A stretch of 13,522 nt of DNA, taken from assembly GCA_946496415.1 (NCBI GenBank), contig CAMMGP010000011.1:1-13522 (forward strand). Direction: 5' to 3'. A program made the translations under genes and the position numbers. The notes beneath the pieces are model-generated. The model did not search any database. It was not told where the DNA came from and worked only from the letters and a program-made list of their open reading frames with translations. The stretch comes from an uncultured Clostridia bacterium. Its GTDB lineage: Bacteria; Bacillota; Clostridia; Christensenellales; Aristaeellaceae. Shown piece by piece: positions 1-7,789 of the stretch (positions are counted from its first letter, which is position 1; every line of letters starts with the position of its first letter).

Positions 1-1
1 G

Positions 2-601
2 CGCATCGGCTGCGATGGCGTGGAGTACATCACCGTCACGCCCGACACCCGCAAGGATATGCTCCTGAACGGTGAGGTGGACGTCGTCATCGCCACATAC
101 TCCATCGCCGAGAGTCGCGAGGAAAACTTCGACTTCTCCGCCCCCTATTATGAGGATGACACCATCATCATGGTGGAAAAGTCCACCCTCTTTGGCAGCA
201 TCCGCGACCTGAAGGACAAGAACATCGGCATCGTCAACGGCACCAACGCCGGCCCGCTGCTGGCGCAGAAGCTCTACGACGAGGGCATCATCACCGACGT
301 GGTGGTGGAAAACACCGACACCTTCACCCAGTACGAGGGCGCCTACGTTACCAAGACCGAGCGCTATGAGGACCTCGACGCCCTGCTGGAGACCGGCGAG
401 ATCGACGCCGCCTGCATGGACGCCTGTATCGCCCAGACCTACATGAACGATCAGCGCGAGTTTCTCGACGTCTCCATCGCCCATCAGGAATACGGCGTGG
501 CCACGGTGAAGGATTCCGCTTTCAGCGCGCCCGTCGCGGAGGCCGTGCAGGCCATGTTGGACGACGGCACCATCGAACGGCTCATCGACAAATGGAACTA
601 G
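2..601 (+). CDS. Solute-binding protein, amino-acid ABC transporter family (SBP_bac_3-like), 5' partial
   Basis: The reading frame is open from the left edge, so the N-terminus (signal peptide or lipobox, and the first part of lobe 1) lies outside the window; about 199 residues are visible. The visible part fits the periplasmic/extracellular amino-acid-binding family: a stretch reading LLNGEVDVVIATYSIAESR followed by DFSAPYYEDD matches the family's 'G.vD.iia..tit.eR....dFS.pYy' signature at the lobe-1/hinge boundary. Then comes 'I.DLKDKNIGIVNGT' of lobe 2, and a C-terminal 'GTIERLIDKWN' that closes the family fold. The expected role is binding an amino acid or similar small solute outside the membrane. 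No permease or ATPase gene follows. Instead the next gene, 15 nt downstream, encodes a Cache-MscS membrane protein, so the two are probably co-transcribed. The binding protein may serve that receptor rather than a transporter; this is inference. The ligand cannot be read from the sequence. Confidence 0.85.
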   Translation, partial: RIGCDGVEYITVTPDTRKDMLLNGEVDVVIATYSIAESREENFDFSAPYYEDDTIIMVEKSTLFGSIRDLKDKNIGIVNGTNAGPLLAQKLYDEGIITDVVVENTDTFTQYEGAYVTKTERYEDLDALLETGEIDAACMDACIAQTYMNDQREFLDVSIAHQEYGVATVKDSAFSAPVAEAVQAMLDDGTIERLIDKWN

Positions 602-616
602 GAAGGGGGAGCGAGC

Positions 617-3600
617 GTGACTGCGAGACTGAAGCGCAAAGCGGCGATCATGATCGTCGTGGAACTGATCTTTCTTTCCCTGGTCGGCGTGCTGCTGACC
701 AATATGCAGACCGACCTCTCCCTCAATGACCAGCGCGACAACATCGCCGAAAAACTCGACGAGATGGATGAGCTGATCGCCGCCGCGGACGCCTCCGGCG
801 TGGAGATCACGGAGGCGTTCGACGAGGAGAACCGCGGCAAGGTCGGCAGCGCCGCTTTCATGTATCAAAACGGCGTGCTCACCGGCTATTCCCGCGCCAA
901 TATGCAGTTGCTTACCGACCTGCTGGACGTGGACAATGTGATCATCCTCGACAAGGCGGGCCGCGCCCTGGCCCAGTCCGGAGATTCGCCGGCGGACTTT
1001 ACCCGCAGCCGCTTCAACCAGCTGCGCACCGTCTTTGACGATGGCGAGCCATCCGCCGCCTTCGAGGTGGAATTTGGCGACACCTGCTACCGCTACTACG
1101 GCGCGCGCATCGACGAGAGCACCATGGTCGTGGTGGAAAAGAACGCCGAAACGCTCTATCACCGCCTCGAGGCATCCGCAACGCTCGCCAGCGCTCTTAA
1201 AAACGTCACCGTGGGTCTCAACGGTTTCAGCTTCGCCATCTCTGCCAAGGACTACACCTTCCTCTATTACCCGGACGAGGCGATCATCGGTCAGGACGCC
1301 ATCAGCATGGGCCTTTCCGTCGCCTCTCTGGAAGACGGCAGCTTCGGCTGGATGAACATCGGCGGTCAGCGTCTCTACGGCGGCGCGACGCTGCTGGACG
1401 ACGACACCTGCGTCCTCTGCGCCGTTACCTCCGATGAGATCCTTGCCTCCCGCACCACTACCGTGACCATCATCCTCTTTGCCGTGTTTGTGGCCCTGAC
1501 GCTGGTGGTGACCTACGCCTTCTTCATCCTTCGCGACCTGCGCGAAGAAAAGAGCGTGCGCATTGCCGGCAAGCTCCGCTTCGGCACTTCCGTGGCCCGC
1601 AAGCTCACCTCCGTGTCGCTGATCGGCCTCATTGCCATCCTCGTGGTCTCGTTCTACATGCAGTCCATCTTCGCACTCTCCCGTCAGTCGATGAGCAACG
1701 ACCAGCGCCTGCAGGAGATCTCCCAGCGCATCGACCAGTACGCCGCCCAGCGCGATGAACTGGCTGCGGAGTACGATGAACTCTACCTCAACAAGGCGGA
1801 GATCGCCGCCTTCATCATCGACACCAACCCCGAGCTTGCCAACCGCGAGAAGCTGGCCGAACTGAGCGGCATACTCTCCCTCGAATCGGTCAACGTCTTT
1901 GATCAGTCCGGCGAACAGGTAGCCACCAACTCGCCCTACACGCGCTTTACCGTCAGCGACGATCCCGAGGATCAGTCCTACGAGTTCAACAAGCTGCTGC
2001 TCGGCGTGGACAGCCTCGTGCAGGAAGCCCAGCCCGACGATGTATCCGGCGATTTCCACCAGTACATCGGCGTCACCATGCGCGACGAGCAGAACAACCC
2101 CAACGGCTTTGTGCAGATCTCCGTCATCCCCTCGCGCCTTGAGGTGACCGAGGAAAACATGGAGATCGGCAACATCCTCTCCGGCATCCGCATGGGCAAC
2201 GGCGGCGTGGTCTTTGCAGTCAACAAGGAAGACGGCGCCATCGCCTACCATCCCAACAGCCGCTACATCGGCCGCGACGCCTACGCCTACGGCATCACTG
2301 AGGATGCGATGGTGGACGGCTACACCGGCTACGTCACCTTCGCGGGCACCCGCCACTTCGCCTCCGCACTGGAAACGGACCACTACATCGTCTTCGCCGC
2401 CGTGCCCGAGACCAACATCGGCACCGCCCGTCTGCCCGTGACGCTGATGGCTGGCGCGGCCAGCCTTGTGGCGCTGCTGCTGGTCATCCTCATGCTCTGC
2501 CTCTATCGCGATAAGCCCGGCAAGGCCGTACACAAGGGCAAGGAAGAAAAGAAGTACGGCAAGACCATGGTGGATGTGGTCATGCCGGATGGCTCGGTGA
2601 AAAAGACCGAATCCGCCGCCAGCCGCTGGCGCAACTCCTTCATCGGCTGGGCGGACAAGACGCCGGAGCAGAAACTCTTCAGCGTGCTGCGCGGCCTGCT
2701 GGGCGTCTTCGCGGTGGTCATCTGCCTTGCGGTGCTGATGCGCGATCAGTTCTTTGACGAGAGTTCCGTATTCCTCTTTGTGCTCAACGGGGAATGGGCG
2801 CACGGCCTCAACATCTTCGCCGTCACCGGCAGCCTGCTCATCATCTGCGTGGCCAGCGTCGTCACCATGATCGTGCAGCGCCTGCTCACCATCATGGCCC
2901 GCACCTTCGGGGCCAAGGGTGAGACGGTCTGCCGCCTGCTCAAGAGCCTTGTCAAGTACATCTCCGTCATCGCCATGCTCTACTTCTGCCTGGCGCTGCT
3001 CGGCATCGACACCGCAACGCTGCTGGCCTCGGCCGGTATCCTCACCCTGATCGTCGGCCTCGGCGCGCAGACGCTGGTTTCCGACATCCTCGCCGGCCTG
3101 TTCATCATCTTCGAGGGCGAGTTCCAGGTCGGCGACATCGTCACCATCGGCGACTGGACCGGCACTGTGGTGGAGATCGGCGTACGCACCACCAAGATCC
3201 AGGATGGCAACCAGAACATCAAGGTCATCAGCAACAGCAATGTCAGCGGCGTCATCAACAAGACGAGAGACTACTCCTTCAGCAGCGTCGATCTGGGCAT
3301 CGAGTACAGCGAATCGCTGGAGCGCGTGGAGAACATCCTTCAGAAGGAGTTCCCCAACATCCGCAAGCACCTGCCCAACATCATCGACGGCCCCTTCTAC
3401 AAGGGCGTGGTCGCGCTGGCGGACAACAGCGTCATCCTGCGCATCGTTGCGCTGTGTACCGAGGCCAACCGTGGGCAGATGGACCGGGACCTCAACCGAG
3501 AGATCAAGCTCATCTGCGACAAGTACGACATCAACATCCCCTTCCCGCAGATCGTCGTCAACCAGCCCACGGTCATCAAGCAGGCCAGCGAGTGGGAGAA

Positions 3601-3679
3601 GGAACAGGCGCGCAGGTTTACCGAGGAACAGCGCGAGCTGTCTGCCAACATCATGAACGAGGACGAAGAAGACCGCTAA
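617..3679 (+). CDS. Dual-Cache sensor fused to MscS-type mechanosensitive channel domain
   Basis: A 1020-residue integral membrane protein with a GTG start; GGAAGGGGG at 602-609 gives a good ribosome binding site. Hydrophobic segments lie near residues 11-31, 281-305, 330-353, 606-630, 690-711, 733-757, 780-800 and 802-832. Residues 32-280 and 354-605 fall between membrane segments and look like extracytoplasmic Cache sensor domains. Each carries the late-Cache pattern Y-[YH]-P-x4-IG-x-DA (residues 217-228 and 544-555). A cytoplasmic linker (631-689) leads to the channel part. The last hydrophobic segment has the Gly/Ala-rich pore helix GLGAQTLVSDILAGLF (814-829) followed by FQVGDIV, then the MscS beta domain and a C-terminal cytoplasmic domain. 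The predicted topology puts the C-terminus inside, as in MscS. E. coli MscS has 286 residues, so more than 600 residues here are added sensor. The role is inferred to be ion/solute efflux gated or tuned by an external ligand, possibly delivered by the upstream binding protein. The MscS assignment is firm; the Cache assignment is likely. Confidence 0.85.
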   Translation: MTARLKRKAAIMIVVELIFLSLVGVLLTNMQTDLSLNDQRDNIAEKLDEMDELIAAADASGVEITEAFDEENRGKVGSAAFMYQNGVLTGYSRANMQLLTDLLDVDNVIILDKAGRALAQSGDSPADFTRSRFNQLRTVFDDGEPSAAFEVEFGDTCYRYYGARIDESTMVVVEKNAETLYHRLEASATLASALKNVTVGLNGFSFAISAKDYTFLYYPDEAIIGQDAISMGLSVASLEDGSFGWMNIGGQRLYGGATLLDDDTCVLCAVTSDEILASRTTTVTIILFAVFVALTLVVTYAFFILRDLREEKSVRIAGKLRFGTSVARKLTSVSLIGLIAILVVSFYMQSIFALSRQSMSNDQRLQEISQRIDQYAAQRDELAAEYDELYLNKAEIAAFIIDTNPELANREKLAELSGILSLESVNVFDQSGEQVATNSPYTRFTVSDDPEDQSYEFNKLLLGVDSLVQEAQPDDVSGDFHQYIGVTMRDEQNNPNGFVQISVIPSRLEVTEENMEIGNILSGIRMGNGGVVFAVNKEDGAIAYHPNSRYIGRDAYAYGITEDAMVDGYTGYVTFAGTRHFASALETDHYIVFAAVPETNIGTARLPVTLMAGAASLVALLLVILMLCLYRDKPGKAVHKGKEEKKYGKTMVDVVMPDGSVKKTESAASRWRNSFIGWADKTPEQKLFSVLRGLLGVFAVVICLAVLMRDQFFDESSVFLFVLNGEWAHGLNIFAVTGSLLIICVASVVTMIVQRLLTIMARTFGAKGETVCRLLKSLVKYISVIAMLYFCLALLGIDTATLLASAGILTLIVGLGAQTLVSDILAGLFIIFEGEFQVGDIVTIGDWTGTVVEIGVRTTKIQDGNQNIKVISNSNVSGVINKTRDYSFSSVDLGIEYSESLERVENILQKEFPNIRKHLPNIIDGPFYKGVVALADNSVILRIVALCTEANRGQMDRDLNREIKLICDKYDINIPFPQIVVNQPTVIKQASEWEKEQARRFTEEQRELSANIMNEDEEDR

Positions 3680-3690
3680 ACGACCTGCGC

Positions 3691-3722
3691 CCCCGGAGGG
3701 CGTCGTCTCTCCGGGGCTTTTT
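3691..3722 (+). terminator. Intrinsic terminator after the Cache-MscS gene
   Basis: An 8-bp GC-rich stem (CCCCGGAG at 3691-3698 with CTCCGGGG at 3709-3716) and a 10-nt loop are followed, after one C, by five T (3718-3722). It begins 11 nt after the stop codon. Confidence 0.85.
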
Positions 3723-3727
3723 CGCAG

Positions 3728-3772
3728 AAAAACGGCGGACGGCTCACATGGCCGTCCGCCAAACTGTTTTTT
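3728..3772. terminator. Bidirectional terminator between convergent genes
   Basis: A perfect 10-bp stem (GGCGGACGGC at 3734-3743 with GCCGTCCGCC at 3751-3760) encloses a 7-nt loop. Five A precede it at 3728-3732, which is a U tract on the minus strand for glgP. Six T follow at 3767-3772 on the plus strand. It lies 16 nt beyond the glgP stop codon and so mainly ends the malQ-glgP transcript. It also backs up the plus-strand terminator at 3691-3722. Confidence 0.85.
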
Positions 3773-3776
3773 CGCC

Positions 3777-6119
3777 TTACAGCTTCCAGATCTTCTCCGC
3801 GTAGTCCTGCACGGAGCGGTCGGAGGAGAACTTGCCGGCGCAGGCGATGTTGCGCAGGCACTTGAGGGCGTAGCCCTTCGCGTCCTCGCGGTAATCGCGC
3901 ATGGCGCGCAGCCGCGCCTCCTGATAGGGCATGAAGTCCTTGAGGACGAAGTAGTGATCCGGCGCGTGCCAGCTCGCCCCGTCCAACAGCGACGCGCGCA
4001 GTTCGCTCAGGGAGCCCTCGCGCCCCGCTTCCACGCCCTCCGGCTCGCCAAAGAGCGTCAGCGCGTCCACGGCGCGGCGGATGCGCGGGTTTTCCTCGTA
4101 GATCGCGCGCGGGTTATAGCCATGCAGATCGCGCAATTCCTCCACCGTCGCGCCGAAGATGTAGTTGTTCTCTGCCCCGGCTTCCTGTACGATCTCCACG
4201 TTGGCGCCGTCGTAGGTGCCGATGGTGGGCGCGCCGTTGAGCATCAGTTTCATGTTGCCGGTGCCGCTGGCCTCGGTGCCGGCGGGGGAGATCTGCTCGG
4301 AGAGGTCGGCGGCGGGGATGATCTTCTCCGCCACGGAGCAGTTGTAGTTCTTAACGAACACCACCTGCATCACCCTGCGCGCCTCTTCGTCGGCGTTGAT
4401 CATTTCCGCCAGACGGTTGATGAAGTAGATGATGGCCTTGGCGCGCGCGTAGCCGGGCGCGGACTTGGCACCGAAGATGAAGGCCGTGGGCGTGAAGTCC
4501 GGCAGGTTTCCCGCCTTGTACTCGCAGTAGAGGTCGTAGATGGACAAAGCGTTCATCAGTTGCCGCTTGTACTCGTGCAGGCGCTTGATCTGCACGTCGA
4601 ACATGAAGTCCGGATTGAGCTCCACGCCGTCGTGCCTGCGCACGAACCGGGAAAGCTGCTCCTTTTTCAGCCGCTTGACGGCCATGAACTCGTCCGCCAT
4701 GCCCTCGATGTGCGGCGCGAGCGCCTTGAGCGCGGTCAGGTCGGTGGCAAAGCCCGTGCCGATGCGCCCGGCGATGAGCCGGGAAAGTTCCGGGTCGCAC
4801 AAAAGCAGCCAGCGCCGCTGCGTCACGCCGTTGGTGACGTTGGTGAAGCGGTCGGGATAGAGTTCGTAGAAGCGGCGGAACACCGTGCGCTTGAGAAGTT
4901 CGGAGTGGATCTCCGCCACGCCGTTGACTGCGTGCGTGGCGTACACAGACAGCCGCGCCATGTGCGCCTGCCCGTTTTCGACGATGGCCAGACCGCTTGC
5001 GTCCACGCCGCGCCCGGCAAGTTCCTTGCGGAACGCCTCGTCGATGCGGACGATGATGCGGGCAATCTCCGGCGCGACGCTGCGCAGAAGTTCCACGTCC
5101 CACTTTTCCAGCGCCTCCTGCATCACCGTGTGGTTGGTGTAGGCAAACACGCGCCGGGCGATCTCCAGCGCCTTGGCAAAGCGCACGCCGCGCTTATTCA
5201 GCAGGCGGATCAGTTCGGGGATGGCCATGGCCGGATGCGTGTCGTTGAGTTGCACGGCGATGGCGGAGGGCAATTCCTCCAGAGGCTTGCCGGATTTGTC
5301 GAATTGCCGGAGGATATCCTGCAAACTGGCGCTGACCAGCATGTACTGCTGCTTGATGCGCATCTGCTTGCCGGCGCGCAGCGTGTCGTTGGGGTAGAGC
5401 ACCTTGGTGATGTCCTCGGCGCGGTTCTTCATCGCCGAAGCCTGTGCGTACTTCTGCTCGTTGAAAAGGCGGAAGTTGAGTTCCTCCTCGCTCTCGGCCT
5501 GCCAGAGCCGCAGCGTGCCGATGTTGTGCCCGCCCAGACCGATCACCGGCATGTCGTAGGGCACGGCCACCACCTCGCCTGTGCGCATCGGCACGGTGAC
5601 GGCAAGGTCGTCGCGGCGCACGCTCCAGGCGTCGCCCCACTTCGTCCAGTCGTCCGGGGCCTCCACCTGGCGGCAGTTCTCAAACGTCTGGCGGAAAAGG
5701 CCAAACTTGTAGCGCAGCCCGTAGCCGTCCAGCGGGATGTCGTGCGTGGCGGCGCTGTCGAGGAAACAGGCCGCCAGACGGCCCAGGCCGCCGTTGCCCA
5801 GCGCCATGTCCTCCACGTCCTCAAGGGAATTGAGGTCAACGCCCTTTTCGGAAAGCAGCTCGCGCACTTCCTCCAGAACGCCCATGGCCAGCAGGTTGTT
5901 AAACACCATCCTGCCCACCAGATACTCCGCCGAGAGGTAGAAGGCGCGGCGGCTGGCGGCGTGACGGCGCTCGCTGGCCGCCCAGTTGGGGGCCAACTCC
6001 ACCATGCAGGCCTGCGCCAGCGCCTCGTGCAGTTGTTTGGGCGAGGCGTCGCTAAGCGTGCAGCGCGCCTCCTTGAGCAATATCTTTTCCGTGCTTAGAA
6101 TCAGTTCACGTGCGTTCAA
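3777..6119 (-). CDS. glgP: Glycogen/maltodextrin phosphorylase
   Basis: A 780-residue GT35-family enzyme that uses phosphate to release glucose 1-phosphate from the non-reducing ends of alpha-1,4-glucans, with pyridoxal phosphate as cofactor. Family signatures run in order: GNGGLGRLAACFLDS near residue 110, the GGHNIGTLRLW region, NDTHP near residue 295, TNGVTQRRW, VQIKRLHEYKRQ, and the PLP-binding EASGTGNMK. Lys624 is the expected Schiff-base lysine. The length is usual for the bacterial family and no key block is missing. The start is TTG: an in-frame TGA (6123-6125) lies just upstream, GGAGG (6128-6132) sits 8 nt before the TTG, and the next in-frame ATG would be near residue 39, inside the conserved N-terminus. 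It is the second gene after malQ, 21 nt downstream, so it works in cytoplasmic glucan breakdown. Sequence alone does not separate glycogen phosphorylase (glgP) from maltodextrin phosphorylase (malP); the malQ partner makes maltodextrin use plausible. Confidence 0.96.
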   Translation of the reverse strand: MNARELILSTEKILLKEARCTLSDASPKQLHEALAQACMVELAPNWAASERRHAASRRAFYLSAEYLVGRMVFNNLLAMGVLEEVRELLSEKGVDLNSLEDVEDMALGNGGLGRLAACFLDSAATHDIPLDGYGLRYKFGLFRQTFENCRQVEAPDDWTKWGDAWSVRRDDLAVTVPMRTGEVVAVPYDMPVIGLGGHNIGTLRLWQAESEEELNFRLFNEQKYAQASAMKNRAEDITKVLYPNDTLRAGKQMRIKQQYMLVSASLQDILRQFDKSGKPLEELPSAIAVQLNDTHPAMAIPELIRLLNKRGVRFAKALEIARRVFAYTNHTVMQEALEKWDVELLRSVAPEIARIIVRIDEAFRKELAGRGVDASGLAIVENGQAHMARLSVYATHAVNGVAEIHSELLKRTVFRRFYELYPDRFTNVTNGVTQRRWLLLCDPELSRLIAGRIGTGFATDLTALKALAPHIEGMADEFMAVKRLKKEQLSRFVRRHDGVELNPDFMFDVQIKRLHEYKRQLMNALSIYDLYCEYKAGNLPDFTPTAFIFGAKSAPGYARAKAIIYFINRLAEMINADEEARRVMQVVFVKNYNCSVAEKIIPAADLSEQISPAGTEASGTGNMKLMLNGAPTIGTYDGANVEIVQEAGAENNYIFGATVEELRDLHGYNPRAIYEENPRIRRAVDALTLFGEPEGVEAGREGSLSELRASLLDGASWHAPDHYFVLKDFMPYQEARLRAMRDYREDAKGYALKCLRNIACAGKFSSDRSVQDYAEKIWKL

Positions 6120-6135
6120 TCGTCATTCCTCCTTT
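6119..6135 (-). promoter_or_regulatory. Ribosome binding site deciding the TTG start of glgP
   Basis: On the minus strand AAAGGAGGA (6135-6127) is followed at once by an ATG (6126-6124) and, 8 nt after GGAGG, by TTG (6119-6117). The ATG is too close to the Shine-Dalgarno sequence and opens only a six-codon frame ending in TGA, so the TTG is the productive start. Confidence 0.75.
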
Positions 6136-6140
6136 GCGGG

Positions 6141-7628
6141 TCACTTGCCCGCCATGCGGCCGGTGCGCTCGTTGAGGGCGCGGATGTGCGCGGCCAGCGC
6201 GTCGCTCGCCGCGCCGGGGCGCATGCGCCACAGCCAGTTGCCGCCCACCGTGCCGGGGAAATTCATCCGCGCCTCGCCGCCCAGATGCAAAAAGTCCTGC
6301 ATGGGCACGATGGCCGTCTCCGCTGCGGAGGCAAAGACGCATTCGATCATCGCCTCGCAGATGTTTTCCGCCGGGGGAAGCGTCTTGCGCGCCAGTTCCT
6401 TCACCGGTTCCGCCGCCTTGTCCCACCAGCCCTGCACGGTGTCGTTGTCGTGCGTGCCGGTGTAGGCGACGCAGTTTTTGACGATGTTGCCGGGGAAGTG
6501 GGGGTTTGCCTGATCGGAATCGAAGCCGAACTCGATCACCTTCATGCCGGGATAGCCGAAATGGTCGATGAGTTTGCGCACGCGCGGCCCGACCTCGCCC
6601 AAGTCCTCGGCGACGATCTTCAGGTCCGGCAGCGCCTTCTCCACGCGCTTGAACAGCGCCTTGCCCGGAGACTTGACCCACTTGCCCTCGCGGGCGGTGG
6701 GGCAGGAGGCGGGAATGGAGTAGTAGTTGGCAAAGCCGATGAAGTGGTCGATGCGCAGCCAGTCGAACATCGCCCCCGCCGAATGCAGGCGGCGCAGCCA
6801 CCAGCGGAACCGGTCGCGGCGCATCTTCTTCCAGTCGTAGAGGGGATTGCCCCAGCGCTGCCCGTCGGCGCAGAAGTAATCCGGCGGCACGCCGGCCACG
6901 CGCAGGGGGGTAAAGTCCTTTTTGTCCAGCTGGAAAAGCTCCGGCTCCGCCCAGGTGTCGGCGGAATCCTCGGCCACGTAGATGGGCATGTCGCCAAAGA
7001 GGGCGATGCCCTTTGCGTGTACGTAATCCTTCAGCGCCTGCCACTGGCGGAAGAACAGCCACTGGCAGTAGCGGTAAAAGTCGGCGCTCTCCTGAAAGGG
7101 CGCGGCGTCCACGCGCCGCACGTCCTGATATTCCTTTGGCCACTTCGTCCACATGGCCCCGCCGCAGGCATCCTTGATGGCGGCGTAGAGGGCGTAGGTA
7201 TCCAGCCAGTTGACGTTTTTCTTGCCGTCCGGCGACCACGCCTGCCGCGCGGAAAATTCGCGCACATCCTCCTTAACGCGCGCAAACGACTGCTGAAAGG
7301 ACAGGCGCAAGAGCGCCTCCTTGCGCGCGCGCACATTGGGGAAGTCCACGCGGTCGGGATCGGAAGCGGGGTCGGGCAGTTCCGCGTCGAGCAGCCCTTC
7401 CTCGCGCAACAGTTCCAGGTCGATGAGCATCGGGTTGCCCGCGTGCGTCGAGCCGGACTGGTAGGGCGATTCGCCGTATCCCGTCGGCCCGATGGGCAGC
7501 ATCTGCCACACGCGCAGTCCCGCTTTTTCCATGAAATCGGCAAAGGCGTAAGCCTCCTTGCCCAGCGTGCCCACGCCGCCGGGGGAGGGCAGAGAGGTCA
7601 TGTGCATCAGCACGCCGCTTTGGCGCAT
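6141..7628 (-). CDS. malQ: 4-alpha-glucanotransferase (amylomaltase)
   Basis: A 495-residue GH77 enzyme that transfers alpha-1,4-glucan segments between maltodextrins and releases glucose. The N-terminus MRQSGVLMHMTSLPSPGGVGTLG is typical of the family. The three catalytic carboxylates are all present: Asp294 in LRIDHF (nucleophile), Glu341 in VAEDLG (acid/base) and Asp394 in GTHDND (transition-state stabiliser). They match the Asp293/Glu340/Asp395 pattern of Thermus amylomaltase. I chose ATG 7628 because GGAGG (7637-7641) lies 8 nt upstream. A GTG at 7658 and an ATG at 7643 are also in frame, but the GTG would lie 5' of the expected transcription start and the ATG overlaps the ribosome binding site. 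It is the first gene of a two-gene unit with glgP. MalQ builds longer chains from short dextrins, which GlgP can then phosphorolyse. Confidence 0.96.
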   Translation of the reverse strand: MRQSGVLMHMTSLPSPGGVGTLGKEAYAFADFMEKAGLRVWQMLPIGPTGYGESPYQSGSTHAGNPMLIDLELLREEGLLDAELPDPASDPDRVDFPNVRARKEALLRLSFQQSFARVKEDVREFSARQAWSPDGKKNVNWLDTYALYAAIKDACGGAMWTKWPKEYQDVRRVDAAPFQESADFYRYCQWLFFRQWQALKDYVHAKGIALFGDMPIYVAEDSADTWAEPELFQLDKKDFTPLRVAGVPPDYFCADGQRWGNPLYDWKKMRRDRFRWWLRRLHSAGAMFDWLRIDHFIGFANYYSIPASCPTAREGKWVKSPGKALFKRVEKALPDLKIVAEDLGEVGPRVRKLIDHFGYPGMKVIEFGFDSDQANPHFPGNIVKNCVAYTGTHDNDTVQGWWDKAAEPVKELARKTLPPAENICEAMIECVFASAAETAIVPMQDFLHLGGEARMNFPGTVGGNWLWRMRPGAASDALAAHIRALNERTGRMAGK

Positions 7629-7660
7629 GCAGATCGCCTCCATATCAAGCGTTCGCACCC

Positions 7661-7688
7661 ATTATACACCGCCGCAAAGCATTTTGAA
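7661..7688 (-). promoter_or_regulatory. Sigma-A-type promoter of malQ-glgP
   Basis: On the minus strand a perfect TATAAT lies at 7666-7661. A weak -35 candidate, TTCAAA (4 of 6 matches), lies at 7688-7683, 16 bp upstream. Transcription would start near 7653-7655, giving a leader of about 26 nt before the ATG at 7628. I see no operator palindrome or CcpA site that I would defend. Confidence 0.7.
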
Positions 7689-7725
7689 AGGGAAATTTCA
7701 GGAAGAAAAGGTCAAAGAAACAGCG

Positions 7726-7754
7726 CCTTCCCGCCCGTTTTCGTGGCGGGAAGG
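7726..7754 (-). terminator. Hairpin after the small conserved gene, probable terminator
   Basis: A perfect 10-bp stem (CCTTCCCGCC at 7726-7735 with GGCGGGAAGG at 7745-7754) encloses a 9-nt loop, 35 nt beyond the stop codon of the gene at 7790-8170. On the minus strand the following sequence is only moderately U-rich (GCGCTGTTTCTTTGAC), so termination may be partial. It would also insulate the malQ promoter. Confidence 0.6.
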
Positions 7755-7789
7755 TTAAGTGTTGCCTTGGGATGAAGAAAAGAGCGCGC

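Noticed and set aside
3954..6098. A 714-codon open frame on the plus strand opposite glgP
   Set aside because: It is antisense to a phosphorylase with every family motif, its product is a low-complexity mix rich in His, Val, Gly and Arg, and no ribosome binding site or promoter is evident. High GC with G/C third positions creates such frames.
7629..7658. A GTG at 7658 or ATG at 7643 as the malQ start
   Set aside because: The GTG lies upstream of the transcription start predicted from the TATAAT at 7661-7666, and the ATG at 7643 overlaps the GGAGG that serves the ATG at 7628. The family's conserved N-terminus begins at the latter.
6186..7775. A 529-codon open frame on the plus strand opposite malQ
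   Set aside because: It runs antisense to a complete GH77 enzyme with all three catalytic residues, has a composition typical of GC shadow frames, and extends through the malQ promoter and a terminator hairpin.
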